A DNA stretch of 64,000 bases. Source: Actinomadura violacea (GTDB lineage Bacteria; Actinomycetota; Actinomycetes; Streptosporangiales; Streptosporangiaceae). The position numbers and the translations under genes are program-made. This document shows positions 15,610-24,332 of the stretch, in pieces. How positions within the stretch are numbered: position 1 is the first letter of the stretch; every line of letters begins with the position of its first letter. The notes beneath the pieces are model-generated. The model saw nothing but the letters and a program-made list of their open reading frames with translations, was not told the origin of the DNA and did not search any database. The stretch lies in the NCBI RefSeq assembly GCF_017573465.1, contig NZ_JAGEPF010000024.1, forward strand, positions 147,243 to 211,242, written 5' to 3'.

Positions 15610-16685
15610 ACGACCTGGACGGCCTGCTGGCCGCCGCGAACCCGGTGCGCGCGGACGACCTGGAGTACGGCGAGCGGGAGGAGGCGGTGCTGCGGAGCAT
15701 CACCGCCCGGCCGCGCGGCGGCCGGAGCCCGAGGTGGAGGCCAGGATGGGCGCTGCCCGGCGCGGCGGCGGCCCTGGCGGCGGTGGCGGCCGTGGCGCTG
15801 GTGGTGTGGAACGCGGTGACGCCCGAGCCCATCCCGAAGCAGCGGTACGTGACGTCCGGGCCGGCGCACGCGGTGCTGATGGCGGCGGCGGAGAAGGCCG
15901 ACCGCACCGAGCCGAAGCGGTTCTGGCACGCGAAGGGCGAGGTCGGCCAGCTGATCCAGCGCGACCACCGCGGCCACCGGTACACGCTGCTCGCGTCGTT
16001 CCCGACGGAGACGTGGCTGCCGCGCGACCGTGCCGACGGTTTCGGCGTGTACTCCAACGACATCGGCGGCGTGCGGCTGCGGCCGCTGACCCCGGCCGAC
16101 GCCCGGCAGTACCGGCTGGACGGGTCGCCGCAGCCGAACGAGAACGCGGACGCGGGCATCGTCATCCCCGACGTGCCGGAGGGCCCCCGGCCCGAGGACC
16201 GGATCTTCGAGGGCGACCCGGCGCGGCTGCCGGCGGACCCGGTCCGGCTGCGGACGGCGATGCTGACGTGGATCCGCGACCACGGCGGCCTGCCGAAGGA
16301 CCCGGACGCGTGGCTGTTCCGGGAGGCGCCGAAGCTGCTCAGCGACCCCGTCGAGCAGCCGTCGCAGGCGCTGCGGGCCGCGGTGTACCGGATGCTCGCG
16401 GGGCTGCCGGGCGTGCGGAACCTCGGCACGGTCCGCGACCCGCTCGGGCGTCCGGCGCTCGGCGTCGCGATGGACGAGACCAGCCGCGACCTCGGCACCC
16501 TGCAGTGGCAGCTCATGCTCAGCCCGTCCGAGGACTTCCTGATGGCGAGCCGCGCCGTGGTGGTGCGGCCGGGGACGGCCAACAGCCGGGTGCCCGCCGG
16601 GAGCGCCCAGTACTACACGGTGCAGCGGACGGCGGGGTGGACCGACACCCCGCCGGCGCAGAAGCTGCCCGGCGCCCGGCGGTGA
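15606..16685 (+). CDS. CU044_5270-family membrane protein, likely sigma-factor partner
   Basis: About 359 residues. A cytoplasmic N-terminus of about 50 residues (MNDLDGLLAAANPVRADDLE) is followed by one transmembrane helix (ALPGAAAALAAVAAVALVVW) and a large extracytoplasmic domain with ETWLPRDRADGFG, AMLTWIRDHG and PVEQPSQALRAAVYRMLAGL. This layout and the conserved AVYRMLAGLPGV segment match proteins labelled CU044_5270 that sit behind ECF sigma factors in Streptosporangiales. Inference: it holds the sigma factor inactive at the membrane through the N-terminal tail and senses an external signal. It is translationally coupled to the sigma gene through ATGA. Confidence 0.75.
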   Translation: MNDLDGLLAAANPVRADDLEYGEREEAVLRSITARPRGGRSPRWRPGWALPGAAAALAAVAAVALVVWNAVTPEPIPKQRYVTSGPAHAVLMAAAEKADRTEPKRFWHAKGEVGQLIQRDHRGHRYTLLASFPTETWLPRDRADGFGVYSNDIGGVRLRPLTPADARQYRLDGSPQPNENADAGIVIPDVPEGPRPEDRIFEGDPARLPADPVRLRTAMLTWIRDHGGLPKDPDAWLFREAPKLLSDPVEQPSQALRAAVYRMLAGLPGVRNLGTVRDPLGRPALGVAMDETSRDLGTLQWQLMLSPSEDFLMASRAVVVRPGTANSRVPAGSAQYYTVQRTAGWTDTPPAQKLPGARR

Positions 16686-16709
16686 GCCGCGGCCACGGCC
16701 TGCGCGCCG

Positions 16710-16745
16710 GTCGGGTTCTCCGCGGCCGTCGGGTTCTCCGCGGCG
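16710..16745. repeat. Two tandem 18-bp units at convergent gene ends
   Basis: GTCGGGTTCTCCGCGGCC (16710-16727) is followed directly by a copy differing at the last base (16728-16745). They are flanked by CACGGCCTGCG on both sides. They lie between the CU044_5270-like gene and the TetR stop at 16747. Confidence 0.65.
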
Positions 16746-16746
16746 G

Positions 16747-17472
16747 TCACGGCCTGCGGTCGATCCAGGACTGCAGGCCGTCGAGGATGCGGTCGAGGGC
16801 GAACTCGAAGCCGGCGTCCGGGTCGAGGTGGAGCGGCATGTTCTGCCGCCAGTAGTCGGAGTAGGCGGGAAAGTCGTCGGCCATGCGCTCCACGAACGGG
16901 CGGAGCTGCTCGATCAGGTCGGCCGGCGACTTCTCGCCGCCGCGGGTGGCGCGCTTCATCGCGGCGTCGGACGTCGCGTAGCCGATGGCCTGCGACACCA
17001 GCAGGGAGCTGGCCCAGCCGATCTCCGCGCCGGACAGGCCGGCGGCGGACAGCAGCGCGATGGTGCGGTCGCTGACGCGCATCGCGTTCGGGCCGAGGGC
17101 GGGATGGGTGCCGAACAGCGCGATCACCCAGGAGTGGCGCAGCAGCACCGTCCGGAAGCTGCGGGCGAGCCCGGCCGCCGCCTCCCGCCAGCCGACCTCC
17201 CCGGCGTCCGGGATCTCGACCTCGCCGAGGACCTCGTCGACGACGAGTTCGAGCAGCTCGTCCTTGTTCGCGACGTAGAAGTACATCGAGGTCGCGCCCG
17301 CGCTGATGCTCGCGCCCAGGCGCCGCATGCTGAAGCCCTCGAGGCCCTCGGCGTCCAGCAGCGCGACGGCGGCGGCGACGATCTCCTCGCGGCTGAGCTG
17401 CGGACGGCCCCGCCGCGGACGGCCCGGGCGCATCCAGACCGACTCGGTGAAGGGGTCGTTCTCGCTGGCCAT
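16747..17472 (-). CDS. TetR-class repressor controlling the adjacent MFS pump
   Basis: 241 residues. The N-terminal HTH (about 26-72: REEIVAAAVALLDAEGLEGF, MRRLGASISAGATSMYFYVA, NKDELLELV) is of the TetR type with the MYFYVANKDEL helix typical of the TetR_C_1 subfamily. The C-terminal all-helical ligand domain follows. It is divergent from the DHA2 transporter at 17584 with a 111-nt gap that holds a candidate promoter and operator, so it most likely represses that pump until an effector binds. ATG 17472 is chosen. Length is slightly above the TetR mean. Confidence 0.88.
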   Translation of the reverse strand: MASENDPFTESVWMRPGRPRRGRPQLSREEIVAAAVALLDAEGLEGFSMRRLGASISAGATSMYFYVANKDELLELVVDEVLGEVEIPDAGEVGWREAAAGLARSFRTVLLRHSWVIALFGTHPALGPNAMRVSDRTIALLSAAGLSGAEIGWASSLLVSQAIGYATSDAAMKRATRGGEKSPADLIEQLRPFVERMADDFPAYSDYWRQNMPLHLDPDAGFEFALDRILDGLQSWIDRRP

Positions 17473-17517
17473 GCGCCGTCCTTGTGACCTGGGATGCTCC
17501 GGCGCCCAGATTATCGG

Positions 17518-17548
17518 TTGACGAACGACGTACCAAAGTTAGTACAGT
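17518..17548 (+). promoter_or_regulatory. MFS promoter with TetR operator candidate
   Basis: TTGACG (17518-17523) as -35 and TACAGT (17543-17548) or TAGTAC (17540-17545) as -10. The imperfect palindrome GTACCAAAGTTAGTAC (17530-17545; 12 of 16 symmetric) occupies the spacer, an ideal position for repression. It is 35 nt upstream of the transporter start. Confidence 0.5.
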
Positions 17549-17583
17549 GTGCGAAAATTCGATCGCCGTACGAACGGGGAGCC

Positions 17584-19089
17584 ATGTCCGCCCGCCATCC
17601 GCGCCGCTGGGTGATCCTCGGCGTGCTCTGCCTCAGCCTGCTCGTGGTCGTCATCGACAACACGGTGCTGAACGTCGCGATCCCGTCGCTGGTGAAGGAC
17701 CTGCACGCGAGCAACGCCGACATCCAGTGGATCCTGGACGCCTACATGCTGGTGTTCGCCGGGCTGCTGCTCACCGCGGGCGCCCTGTCGGACCGGTTCG
17801 GGCGCCGCCGCGGCCTCGTCACCGGCCTCGTGCTGTTCGGCGGCGCGTCCGGGCTCGCCGCGCTCGCCGACTCCTCCGGCGAGCTGATCGCCGCACGGGC
17901 GCTGATGGGCGTCGGCGGCGCGTTCCTGATGCCGGGCACGCTGTCGATCCTCACCACCGTCTTCGACGACGAGGAGCGCAAGAAGGCCCTCGCCATCTGG
18001 AGCTCGGTGCTGATGGTGGGCGCCGTCGCGGGCCCGCTCGTCGGCGGCGCGCTGCTGCGCGACTTCTGGTGGGGGTCGGTGTTCCTGCTGAACGTCCCGA
18101 TCGCGGTGCTCGGGATCATCGCCGCCCTGCTGATCATCCCCGAGTCGCGCGGCCCGGCCGTCCGCCCGGACGTGCTCGGCGCCGTGCTGTCGACCGCCGG
18201 GATGACCGCCCTGGTGTGGGGCGTGATCGAGACGGCGCGGGACGGCTGGGCGTCCGGCCGGACCATCGGCGGGTTCGTCGTCGCGGTCGTCATGATCACC
18301 GCGTTCGGGCTGTGGGAGCGGCGCTGCGCGGAGCCGATGCTGCCGATGGGGCTGTTCCGCGACCGCAACTTCAGCGGCGCGAGCCTGTCGGTCGTGCTGA
18401 TGTCGTTCTCGGCGGGCGGGCTGCTGCTCGCGCTCACCCAGTACCTGCAGTTCGTCCTGGACTACAGCCCGCTGAAGGCGGGCGCCGCGTTCATCCCGCT
18501 GATGGTCGCCGCGATGGCGTTCAACGGGATCGGCGTCGTCGTCGACAAGAAGCTCGGCGCCCGCGTCGCGGTGGCCGCGGGCCTGCTGCTGCTCGCGGTC
18601 GGCTTCGGCGTGCTGGCCACGCTGTCGCCCGGTGACGGCTACCCCAAGCTCGCGATCGCCCTGGTCATCATGGGGATGGGCAGCGGGACGATGGGCCCGG
18701 CGGCCTACGGGACGCTGCTCGGCGCGCTGCCGCCCGAGCGCGCTGGCGTCGGCTCGGCGGTCAACGACACCGTCCAGCAGCTCGGCCAGGCGCTCAGCGT
18801 CGCGATCCTCGGCAGCGTCCTGTCGGCGGCGTTCTCCGACCACATGCCCGACGCCGTGACCGGCGAGGCGCGCAAGTCGATCGGCGACGCCCTGGCGGTC
18901 GCGGCGGCCAAGGGCGACGCGGGCCTCGCCGCGGCGGCGCGCAACGCGTTCACCGACTCGATGGCGACCATCGCGATCGTCGGCGTCGTCGCCGGCATCG
19001 CCGCGGCCGCGCTGGCGTTCCTCGTGCTGCGCCCGACCCCGGCGACGCAGCCGGAGTCCCCGTCCACCCCGGTCGACGTCGCCCCCTGA
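17584..19089 (+). CDS. MFS drug efflux transporter, DHA2 (14-TMS) family
   Basis: A 501-residue inner-membrane proton-coupled exporter. The first helix carries VVVIDNTVLNVAIPSL (motif D1 of the DHA2 group). The loop 2-3 motif A reads LSDRFGRRRGLVTG and motif C is seen at about TM5 (MVGAVAGPLVGG). About 14 hydrophobic segments are visible and the C-terminal tail is Pro-rich. It probably expels a toxic or self-made compound. ATG 17584 is preceded by GGGGAG. It is paired divergently with a TetR repressor. The substrate is unknown. Confidence 0.9.
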   Translation: MSARHPRRWVILGVLCLSLLVVVIDNTVLNVAIPSLVKDLHASNADIQWILDAYMLVFAGLLLTAGALSDRFGRRRGLVTGLVLFGGASGLAALADSSGELIAARALMGVGGAFLMPGTLSILTTVFDDEERKKALAIWSSVLMVGAVAGPLVGGALLRDFWWGSVFLLNVPIAVLGIIAALLIIPESRGPAVRPDVLGAVLSTAGMTALVWGVIETARDGWASGRTIGGFVVAVVMITAFGLWERRCAEPMLPMGLFRDRNFSGASLSVVLMSFSAGGLLLALTQYLQFVLDYSPLKAGAAFIPLMVAAMAFNGIGVVVDKKLGARVAVAAGLLLLAVGFGVLATLSPGDGYPKLAIALVIMGMGSGTMGPAAYGTLLGALPPERAGVGSAVNDTVQQLGQALSVAILGSVLSAAFSDHMPDAVTGEARKSIGDALAVAAAKGDAGLAAAARNAFTDSMATIAIVGVVAGIAAAALAFLVLRPTPATQPESPSTPVDVAP

Positions 19090-19103
19090 CCGCCCCTCGG
19101 ACC

Positions 19104-19128
19104 GGCGCCCGCGTACGGCGCGGGCGCC
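19104..19128 (+). terminator. Hairpin after the MFS gene
   Basis: GGCGCCCGCG (19104-19113) pairs perfectly with CGCGGGCGCC (19119-19128) across a TACGG loop, 15 nt after the stop. Confidence 0.75.
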
Positions 19129-19286
19129 GTCCGCTTACCCGGGGGCGACGATCGGGCGGCTCTTGGGCCAGGTCAGACGGGGTTGATGTGAATAGGGCGG
19201 AAATCCGGAAAAGTAAGGGGCATCCGATTACGGTCGGTTGGTGATCGCCCACGGAACGGGGCGGCCGCGACCGGCGAGGAGTGACA

Positions 19287-19454
19287 GTGACCCCCGAAGC
19301 ACGAACCGACGCCACCGAGGCGTCGCATATGGACAGGGTCGACGTGAACCCCGGCGTCGACCGCGCCACGGAACCCGACGAGGAGCAGGTCCTCCGGGAG
19401 CTGTACGGAGAGCCGGACCAGAACGGGATCTTCCGTGGGGAGGGCTCGGCATGA
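19287..19454 (+). CDS. 55-residue acidic peptide coupled to CHAP hydrolase
   Basis: GTG 19287, with AGGAG 6 nt upstream, opens a 55-residue frame rich in Asp/Glu (DRATEPDEEQVLRELYGEPD) with no hydrophobic segment or signal. Its stop TGA overlaps the ATG of the CHAP gene (ATGA at 19451-19454), which is strong evidence that it is translated and works with the hydrolase. Possible roles are a scaffold, a delivery tag or an inhibitor that keeps the hydrolase inactive in the cytoplasm. No family is recognised. Confidence 0.65.
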   Translation: MTPEARTDATEASHMDRVDVNPGVDRATEPDEEQVLRELYGEPDQNGIFRGEGSA

Positions 19455-20158
19455 CCGCGGCGAGCATGCTGGCGGAGGCCCGCAAGTCCCTCGGCATGTC
19501 GGGCCGCCCGAACGCGATCACCAAGGAGTACGCCGCCAGGCACGGCGACGAGTTCCTCAAGGCGTCCTGGTGCGACATGGCGATCACCTACTGGGCGCGG
19601 CACAGCGGCAACGCCGCCGCCGTCCTGCCCGCCGGCGACCGCGCCTACACGCCGTGGCACGCCGAGGACTTCCAGAAGGCCGGGCGCTGGCACACCGGCA
19701 CGACCGCGCAGGTCGACGCCGCCGAGCCCGGCGACATCGTGTTCTTCGACTGGGGCTCGTCCAACAGCATCTCCGCGATCGACCACGTCGGCGTGGTCGA
19801 GAAGGCGCTGGGCGGCGGACGGGTCCAGACGATCGAGGGCAACACCTCCGACGCCTGCAAGCGCCGGGTGCGGGGCGCGGACGTGATCGCGGGCTACGGA
19901 CGGCCCGACTACAGCGGGGACGACTGGACGGAGGCCATCGTGAACAAGCTGCCGCAGGTGGGCAAGGGCGACACCGGAGAGGGCGTCGAGACGGTGCAGG
20001 GGCTGCTGCTGGCGCGCAGCCACCCGGAGGTCGCCGTCAACGGGCGCTTCGACGACGCCACGGAGGCGGCGGTGAAGGCCGTCCAGAAGTGGGGCGGCGT
20101 CACCGCGGACGGGATCGTCGGGCGCGACACCTGGCCGGTCCTGCTGCGGGTGCACTAG
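19451..20158 (+). CDS. CHAP-domain peptidoglycan hydrolase with PG-binding domain
   Basis: 235 residues. The CHAP amidase/endopeptidase core (about 5-150) has nucleophile C41 in KASWCDMAITYW and H112 in AIDHVGVVE, followed by the expected TIEGNTS. A C-terminal PG_binding_1 domain (about 165-235: KGDTGEGVETVQGLLLA, VNGRFDDATEAAVKAVQKW, GIVGRDTWPVLL) anchors it to peptidoglycan. It has no signal peptide, so it resembles phage endolysins or hydrolases released by lysis or a dedicated route. No phage genes surround it. ATG 19451 overlaps the stop of the acidic peptide gene. The role may be in wall remodelling or lysis of neighbours. Confidence 0.85.
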   Translation: MTAASMLAEARKSLGMSGRPNAITKEYAARHGDEFLKASWCDMAITYWARHSGNAAAVLPAGDRAYTPWHAEDFQKAGRWHTGTTAQVDAAEPGDIVFFDWGSSNSISAIDHVGVVEKALGGGRVQTIEGNTSDACKRRVRGADVIAGYGRPDYSGDDWTEAIVNKLPQVGKGDTGEGVETVQGLLLARSHPEVAVNGRFDDATEAAVKAVQKWGGVTADGIVGRDTWPVLLRVH

Positions 20159-20330
20159 CGGCCAGAACTCCCCCAGTCCAGGGTAAATAAGCCACGTCAG
20201 GGTCTAGTACGCGATTCAACCGCGGCATACCTTCGTAAGGTCGCATGTCGCGGAGCGGTTCCGGCAGGCACGCCGCGGAGTGCTCCAGAGAGGCGGGGCC
20301 CCGATGACGTGGCCGGATCAGCGTGCTCCG

Positions 20331-20375
20331 CCCAGGGACGTCCCCTCTCCGGATCCACCCCGAGACGTCCCTGGG
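20331..20375 (+). promoter_or_regulatory. 12-bp inverted repeat covering the Shine-Dalgarno of the hydroxylase operon
   Basis: CCCAGGGACGTC (20331-20342) and GACGTCCCTGGG (20364-20375) are exact complements with a 21-nt loop. The right arm overlaps the first bases of GGGAGA (20373-20378), the ribosome site of the small-subunit gene at 20384. It may be an operator, attenuator or RNA switch. Confidence 0.6.
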
Positions 20376-20383
20376 AGAAACGC

Positions 20384-20893
20384 ATGCCACGTATCCGTGT
20401 CGAGGTCGACGGTGCGACGTACGAGGACGACGTCGAACCGCGGCTTCTTCTCGTCCACTATCTGCGCGACCGGCTGGGCAAGGTCGGCACCCCGGTGGGG
20501 TGCGACACCAGCAACTGCGGAGCCTGCACCGTCCTGATGGACGGGATGAGCGTGAAGAGCTGCTCCGTGCTCGCCGTCCAGGCCGACGGCCGAGACGTCA
20601 CCACCGTCGAGGGGCTCGGGATCGGCGGCGACGAGCATCCGATGCAGCGCGCCTTCCACGAGGAGCACGCGCTCCAGTGCGGCTACTGCACCCCCGGCAT
20701 GATCATGGCGTCGATCGACCTGCTGCGGGAGAACGCCGACCCGTCCGAGGAAGAGGTCCGCGACGGGCTCGAAGGCAACCTGTGCCGGTGCACCGGCTAC
20801 CAGAACATCGTGAAGGCGGTGCGGCGCGCCGCGGCGGAGATGCGCACGCCTTCACCTGAACCCGAGGGACGCGAGCCGGAGGTGATGTCATGA
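20384..20893 (+). CDS. Molybdenum hydroxylase small subunit, [2Fe-2S] (CoxS/XdhC-like)
   Basis: 169 residues carrying two [2Fe-2S] clusters that pass electrons between the Mo site and FAD. The plant-ferredoxin-type cluster ligands are GCDTSNCGACTVLMDG and the following SC; the second, helical-domain cluster uses CGYCTPGM and CRCTGYQ. Length matches CoxS (about 160-170). ATG 20384 has GGGAGA upstream. It is first gene of a three-subunit operon: the stop overlaps the large-subunit ATG (ATGA). The 16 residues before the stop are a Pro/Glu-rich tail. It works in the cytoplasm as part of an (alpha-beta-gamma)2 complex. Confidence 0.92.
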   Translation: MPRIRVEVDGATYEDDVEPRLLLVHYLRDRLGKVGTPVGCDTSNCGACTVLMDGMSVKSCSVLAVQADGRDVTTVEGLGIGGDEHPMQRAFHEEHALQCGYCTPGMIMASIDLLRENADPSEEEVRDGLEGNLCRCTGYQNIVKAVRRAAAEMRTPSPEPEGREPEVMS

Positions 20894-23307
20894 CCGCGAC
20901 GGCCGAGGGCCCCGCGAAGGAGATGGGGTCGCCCCGCAAGCGGTCGGAGGACGCCCGGCTGATCACCGGGCGGACGAAATGGACCGACAACATGGCGCCG
21001 GCGGGCACGCTGTACGTGGCGTTCCTGCGCAGCCCGCACGCGCACGCGCGCATCACCGGGGTGGACGTCGGGCAGGCGAAGAGCCGCCCGGGAGTGGTGG
21101 CGGCGTTCAGCGGCGCCGACTTCGCGGACGAGCAGGGCGCGCTGCCGTGCGCGTGGGTCGTCACCGAGGACATGAAGCACCCGCACCATCCGCCGATGGC
21201 GGTGGACGAGGTCCGGTACGTGGGCGAGCCCGTGGCGTGCGTGGTGGCGCGGGACCGGTACGCGGCGTTCGACGCGCTGGAGGACATCGACGTCGACTAC
21301 GAGCCGCTGCCCGCCGTGGTCGACATGGAGGCTGCCGTCGCGGACGGCGCGGACCTGGTCCATGAGGGACTCGGGACGAACACCTCCTACACGTGGGTGT
21401 TCGAGAACGGCGACCTGGACGCGGCGATGCGGGACGCGCCGGTCGTGCTGGAGCGCCGGTACGTGCAGCAGCGGCTGATCCCGACGGCGATGGAGCCGCG
21501 GTCGGTGCTGTGCGTCCCGGAGGGCGACGAGTTCACGCTGTACTCGGCGACGCAGATCCCGCACATCCTGCGGCTGATGCTGGCGACGGTCACCGGGATC
21601 GGCGAGCACCGCATCCGGGTCGTCGCGCCGGACGTGGGCGGCGGGTTCGGGTCGAAGCTCCAGGTGTACGGCGAGGAGGTCCTCGCGCTGCTGCTGGCGC
21701 GGCGGCTGGGCCGTCCGGTGAAGTGGACGGAGTCGCGCAGCGAAGGGAACATGACCGTCCACCACGGCCGCGACCAGATCCAGCGGCTGACGCTCGCGGC
21801 GGAGCGCGACGGGCGGATCCGCGGCCTGAAGGTGGAGCTGCTCGCCGACATGGGCGCCTACCTGATGCTGGTGACGCCGGGCATCCCGCTGCTGGGCGCG
21901 TTCATGTTCAACGGCATCTACAAGATGGACGCCTACTCCTTCACCTGCTCCGGCGTGTTCACGACGAAGACGCCGACGGACGCGTACCGGGGCGCGGGAC
22001 GTCCCGAGGCGACGTTCGCGATCGAGCGGCTGATGGACGAGCTGGCCGCCGAGCTGGACATGGACCCGATCGAGGTGCGGCGCCGCAACTGGATCGCGCA
22101 CGAGGAGTTCCCGTACGACACGATCGCGGGCCTCACCTACGACAGCGGGAACTACGAGGCGGCGACCGACAAGGCCCTCGAACTGTTCGAGTACGACAAG
22201 CTCCGCGCGGAGCAGGCCGACCGGCGCGAACGCCATGACCCGGTGCAGCTCGGCATCGGCGTGTCGACGTTCACGGAGATGTGCGGGCTGGCGCCGTCGC
22301 GGGTGCTCGGATCGCTGTCGTACGGCGCGGGCGGCTGGGAACACGCGTCGGTCCGGATGCTGCCGTCCGGGAAGGTCGAGGTCGTCACGGGGTCGTCCGC
22401 GCACGGGCAGGGCCACGAGACGGCGTGGGCGCAGATCACCGCGGACCGGCTCGGCGTCCCGTTCGAGGACGTGAAGGTGCTGCACGGCGACACCGCCGTG
22501 TCGCACAAGGGCATGGACACCTACGGGTCCCGGTCCCTGGCCGTCGGCGGTGTGGCGCTGTACTCGGCGTGCGACAAGGTCGTCGACAAGGCGCGGAAGG
22601 TCGCGGCGCACCTGCTGGAGGCGTCCGAGCAGGACCTGGAGTTCGAGAACGGGCGGTTCAGCGTCCGGGGCGTCCAGCAGGAGGGCCGGACGCTGCAGGA
22701 GGTCGCGCTGGCCGCGTTCGCCGCGCACGACCTGCCGGACGGGATCGAGCCGTCGCTGGACTCCGACGCGACCTACGACCCGGGGAACTTCTCCTTCCCG
22801 CACGGCACGCACCTGTGCGCGACCGAGGTCGACACCGAGACCGGGATGGTGAGGATCCGCAAGTACGTCGCGGTCGACGACGTCGGCAAGGTCGTGAACC
22901 CGCTGATCGTCGAGGGGCAGGTGCACGGCGGGCTCGCGCAGGGCATCGCGCAGGCGCTCTACGAGGAGGCCGTGTACGACGCGGACGGCAACCTCACGAC
23001 GACGACGATGGCCGACTACCTGATCCCGTCCGCGGCGGACCTGCCGTCGTTCACCACCGACCGCACCGAGACGCCCGCGACGTCCAACCCGATGGGCGTG
23101 AAGGGCGTCGGCGAGGCCGGCACGATCGCCTCGACCCCTGCGGTCGTCAACGCGGTCGTGGACGCGCTGCGCCCGTTCGGCGTGGACGACGTCGAGATGC
23201 CGTGCACGCCGGAGCGCGTGTGGCGCGCGCTGCGCTCGGAGTCCCAGCCCGACACGGCCGAACCCGGAGCGGGCGGCGGCCTCGGAACGGCCGGAGGTGC
23301 CCAGTGA
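20890..23307 (+). CDS. Molybdenum hydroxylase large subunit (form II CoxL-like / xanthine dehydrogenase family)
   Basis: 805 residues that bind the molybdopterin cytosine dinucleotide cofactor and the substrate. The active-site loop reads AYRGAGR at residues 365-371, the form II signature. True form I CO dehydrogenase has AYxCSFR with the Cu-binding Cys, absent here. Other Mo-cofactor blocks are PDVGGGFGSKLQVYGEE and GQGHETAWAQI, and the C-terminal GVKGVGEAGTIAS with the catalytic-type Glu. So this is probably an aldehyde, purine or N-heterocycle hydroxylase. No coxD/E/F or MCD-insertion genes follow. The start overlaps the small-subunit stop and its stop overlaps the FAD-subunit start. Confidence 0.9.
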   Translation: MTATAEGPAKEMGSPRKRSEDARLITGRTKWTDNMAPAGTLYVAFLRSPHAHARITGVDVGQAKSRPGVVAAFSGADFADEQGALPCAWVVTEDMKHPHHPPMAVDEVRYVGEPVACVVARDRYAAFDALEDIDVDYEPLPAVVDMEAAVADGADLVHEGLGTNTSYTWVFENGDLDAAMRDAPVVLERRYVQQRLIPTAMEPRSVLCVPEGDEFTLYSATQIPHILRLMLATVTGIGEHRIRVVAPDVGGGFGSKLQVYGEEVLALLLARRLGRPVKWTESRSEGNMTVHHGRDQIQRLTLAAERDGRIRGLKVELLADMGAYLMLVTPGIPLLGAFMFNGIYKMDAYSFTCSGVFTTKTPTDAYRGAGRPEATFAIERLMDELAAELDMDPIEVRRRNWIAHEEFPYDTIAGLTYDSGNYEAATDKALELFEYDKLRAEQADRRERHDPVQLGIGVSTFTEMCGLAPSRVLGSLSYGAGGWEHASVRMLPSGKVEVVTGSSAHGQGHETAWAQITADRLGVPFEDVKVLHGDTAVSHKGMDTYGSRSLAVGGVALYSACDKVVDKARKVAAHLLEASEQDLEFENGRFSVRGVQQEGRTLQEVALAAFAAHDLPDGIEPSLDSDATYDPGNFSFPHGTHLCATEVDTETGMVRIRKYVAVDDVGKVVNPLIVEGQVHGGLAQGIAQALYEEAVYDADGNLTTTTMADYLIPSAADLPSFTTDRTETPATSNPMGVKGVGEAGTIASTPAVVNAVVDALRPFGVDDVEMPCTPERVWRALRSESQPDTAEPGAGGGLGTAGGAQ

Positions 23308-24161
23308 TCCCCGCGACGTTCGACTACGTGCGGCCCGCGTCGGTGGACGACGCCGCGCGGGCGCTCGCCGACGCGGGCGAGGACGCGAAGGTCCTCGCCG
23401 GCGGGCAGAGCCTGATGCCGCTGCTGCGGATGCGGCTCGCCTACCCCGACGCGCTCATCGACCTCGACCGGCTCGACGGGCTGCGGGAGATCCGCGACGA
23501 CGGCGGCTCCGTCGTCATCGGCGCGATGGCGACGCACCACCAGGTGATCGGCGACCCGCTGGTGCGCGAGCACCTGCCGCTGATCGCGCGGGCCACCGCG
23601 ACGGTCGCCGACCCGGCCGTCCGGCACCGCGGCACGTTCTGCGGGTCCCTCGCGCACGCCGACCCGGCGGGCGACCTGCCGGCCGTCGCGCTCGCGCTGG
23701 ACGCGGTGCTGCTGGCCCGGTCGGTGCGCGGCGAGCGGGAGATCCCGGCGGCGGAGTTCTTCGTCGACTGGATGACCTCCGCGCTGGAGCCGGACGAGCT
23801 GCTCGTCGGGGTCCGGGTGCCGAAGCTCGGCGCGGGCTGGGGCGTGCACTACGAGAAGTTCCACCGGACGGCGCAGGCGTGGGCGATCGTCGGGGTCGCG
23901 TGCGCGGTGCGCCGGTCGGGCGACACCGTGGAGGACGCCCGCGTCGCGCTCACCAACATGGGTCCGGCGCCCGTCCGGGCGAGCGGGGTCGAGGAGGCCG
24001 TCCGGGGCCGGGGCGCGTCGCGGGAGGCGTTCCAGGCCGCCGCCGGGCACGCCGCCGAAGGCACCGAACCACCCACGGACCTGCACGGATCCGCCGAATA
24101 CCGGGCGCACCTGGCGTCCGTGCTGACCGCGCGGGCGCTCAGCGCGGCGGCCGGGATCTGA
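23304..24161 (+). CDS. Molybdenum hydroxylase FAD subunit (CoxM-like)
   Basis: 285 residues. FAD-binding elements AGGQSLMPLLRMRL (about 32-45) and TVADPAVRHRGTFCGSLAHA (about 100-119) with DPAGDLPAV are those of the CO dehydrogenase/xanthine dehydrogenase flavoprotein subunit, followed by the C-terminal CO_deh_flav_C domain (YEKFHRTAQAWAIVGVACAV). It takes electrons from the Fe-S subunit and delivers them to an acceptor. GTG 23304 overlaps the large-subunit stop (GTGA) and has CGGAGG 9 nt upstream. Subunit order small-large-medium differs from the coxMSL order of form I operons. Confidence 0.9.
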   Translation: MIPATFDYVRPASVDDAARALADAGEDAKVLAGGQSLMPLLRMRLAYPDALIDLDRLDGLREIRDDGGSVVIGAMATHHQVIGDPLVREHLPLIARATATVADPAVRHRGTFCGSLAHADPAGDLPAVALALDAVLLARSVRGEREIPAAEFFVDWMTSALEPDELLVGVRVPKLGAGWGVHYEKFHRTAQAWAIVGVACAVRRSGDTVEDARVALTNMGPAPVRASGVEEAVRGRGASREAFQAAAGHAAEGTEPPTDLHGSAEYRAHLASVLTARALSAAAGI

Positions 24162-24332
24162 GCCGCGGCTCGCGCGGCCGGGCCCCCGCGCCCCGGGGCC
24201 CGGCCGCGCGGCCCGCACCCTCTCCCGCACGTCCCGGCCCGTTTCCGCGCGTCCCGCCGGGGCACCCCCGCACTGGCGGCGCCAGGGTGATCGCCGTAAG
24301 GTCGCGAGGAAGCACATCGGACGATAAGGACC

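Noticed and set aside
19129..19286. Possible c-di-AMP (ydaO) riboswitch before the CHAP hydrolase
   Set aside because: Wall hydrolase genes in actinobacteria often have one, but the conserved GGGGGAGCCA and GGTGAATC blocks are not present.
20890..23307. True aerobic CO dehydrogenase (form I CoxL)
   Set aside because: Active-site loop is AYRGAGR without the Cu-binding Cys, and coxD/E/F are absent.
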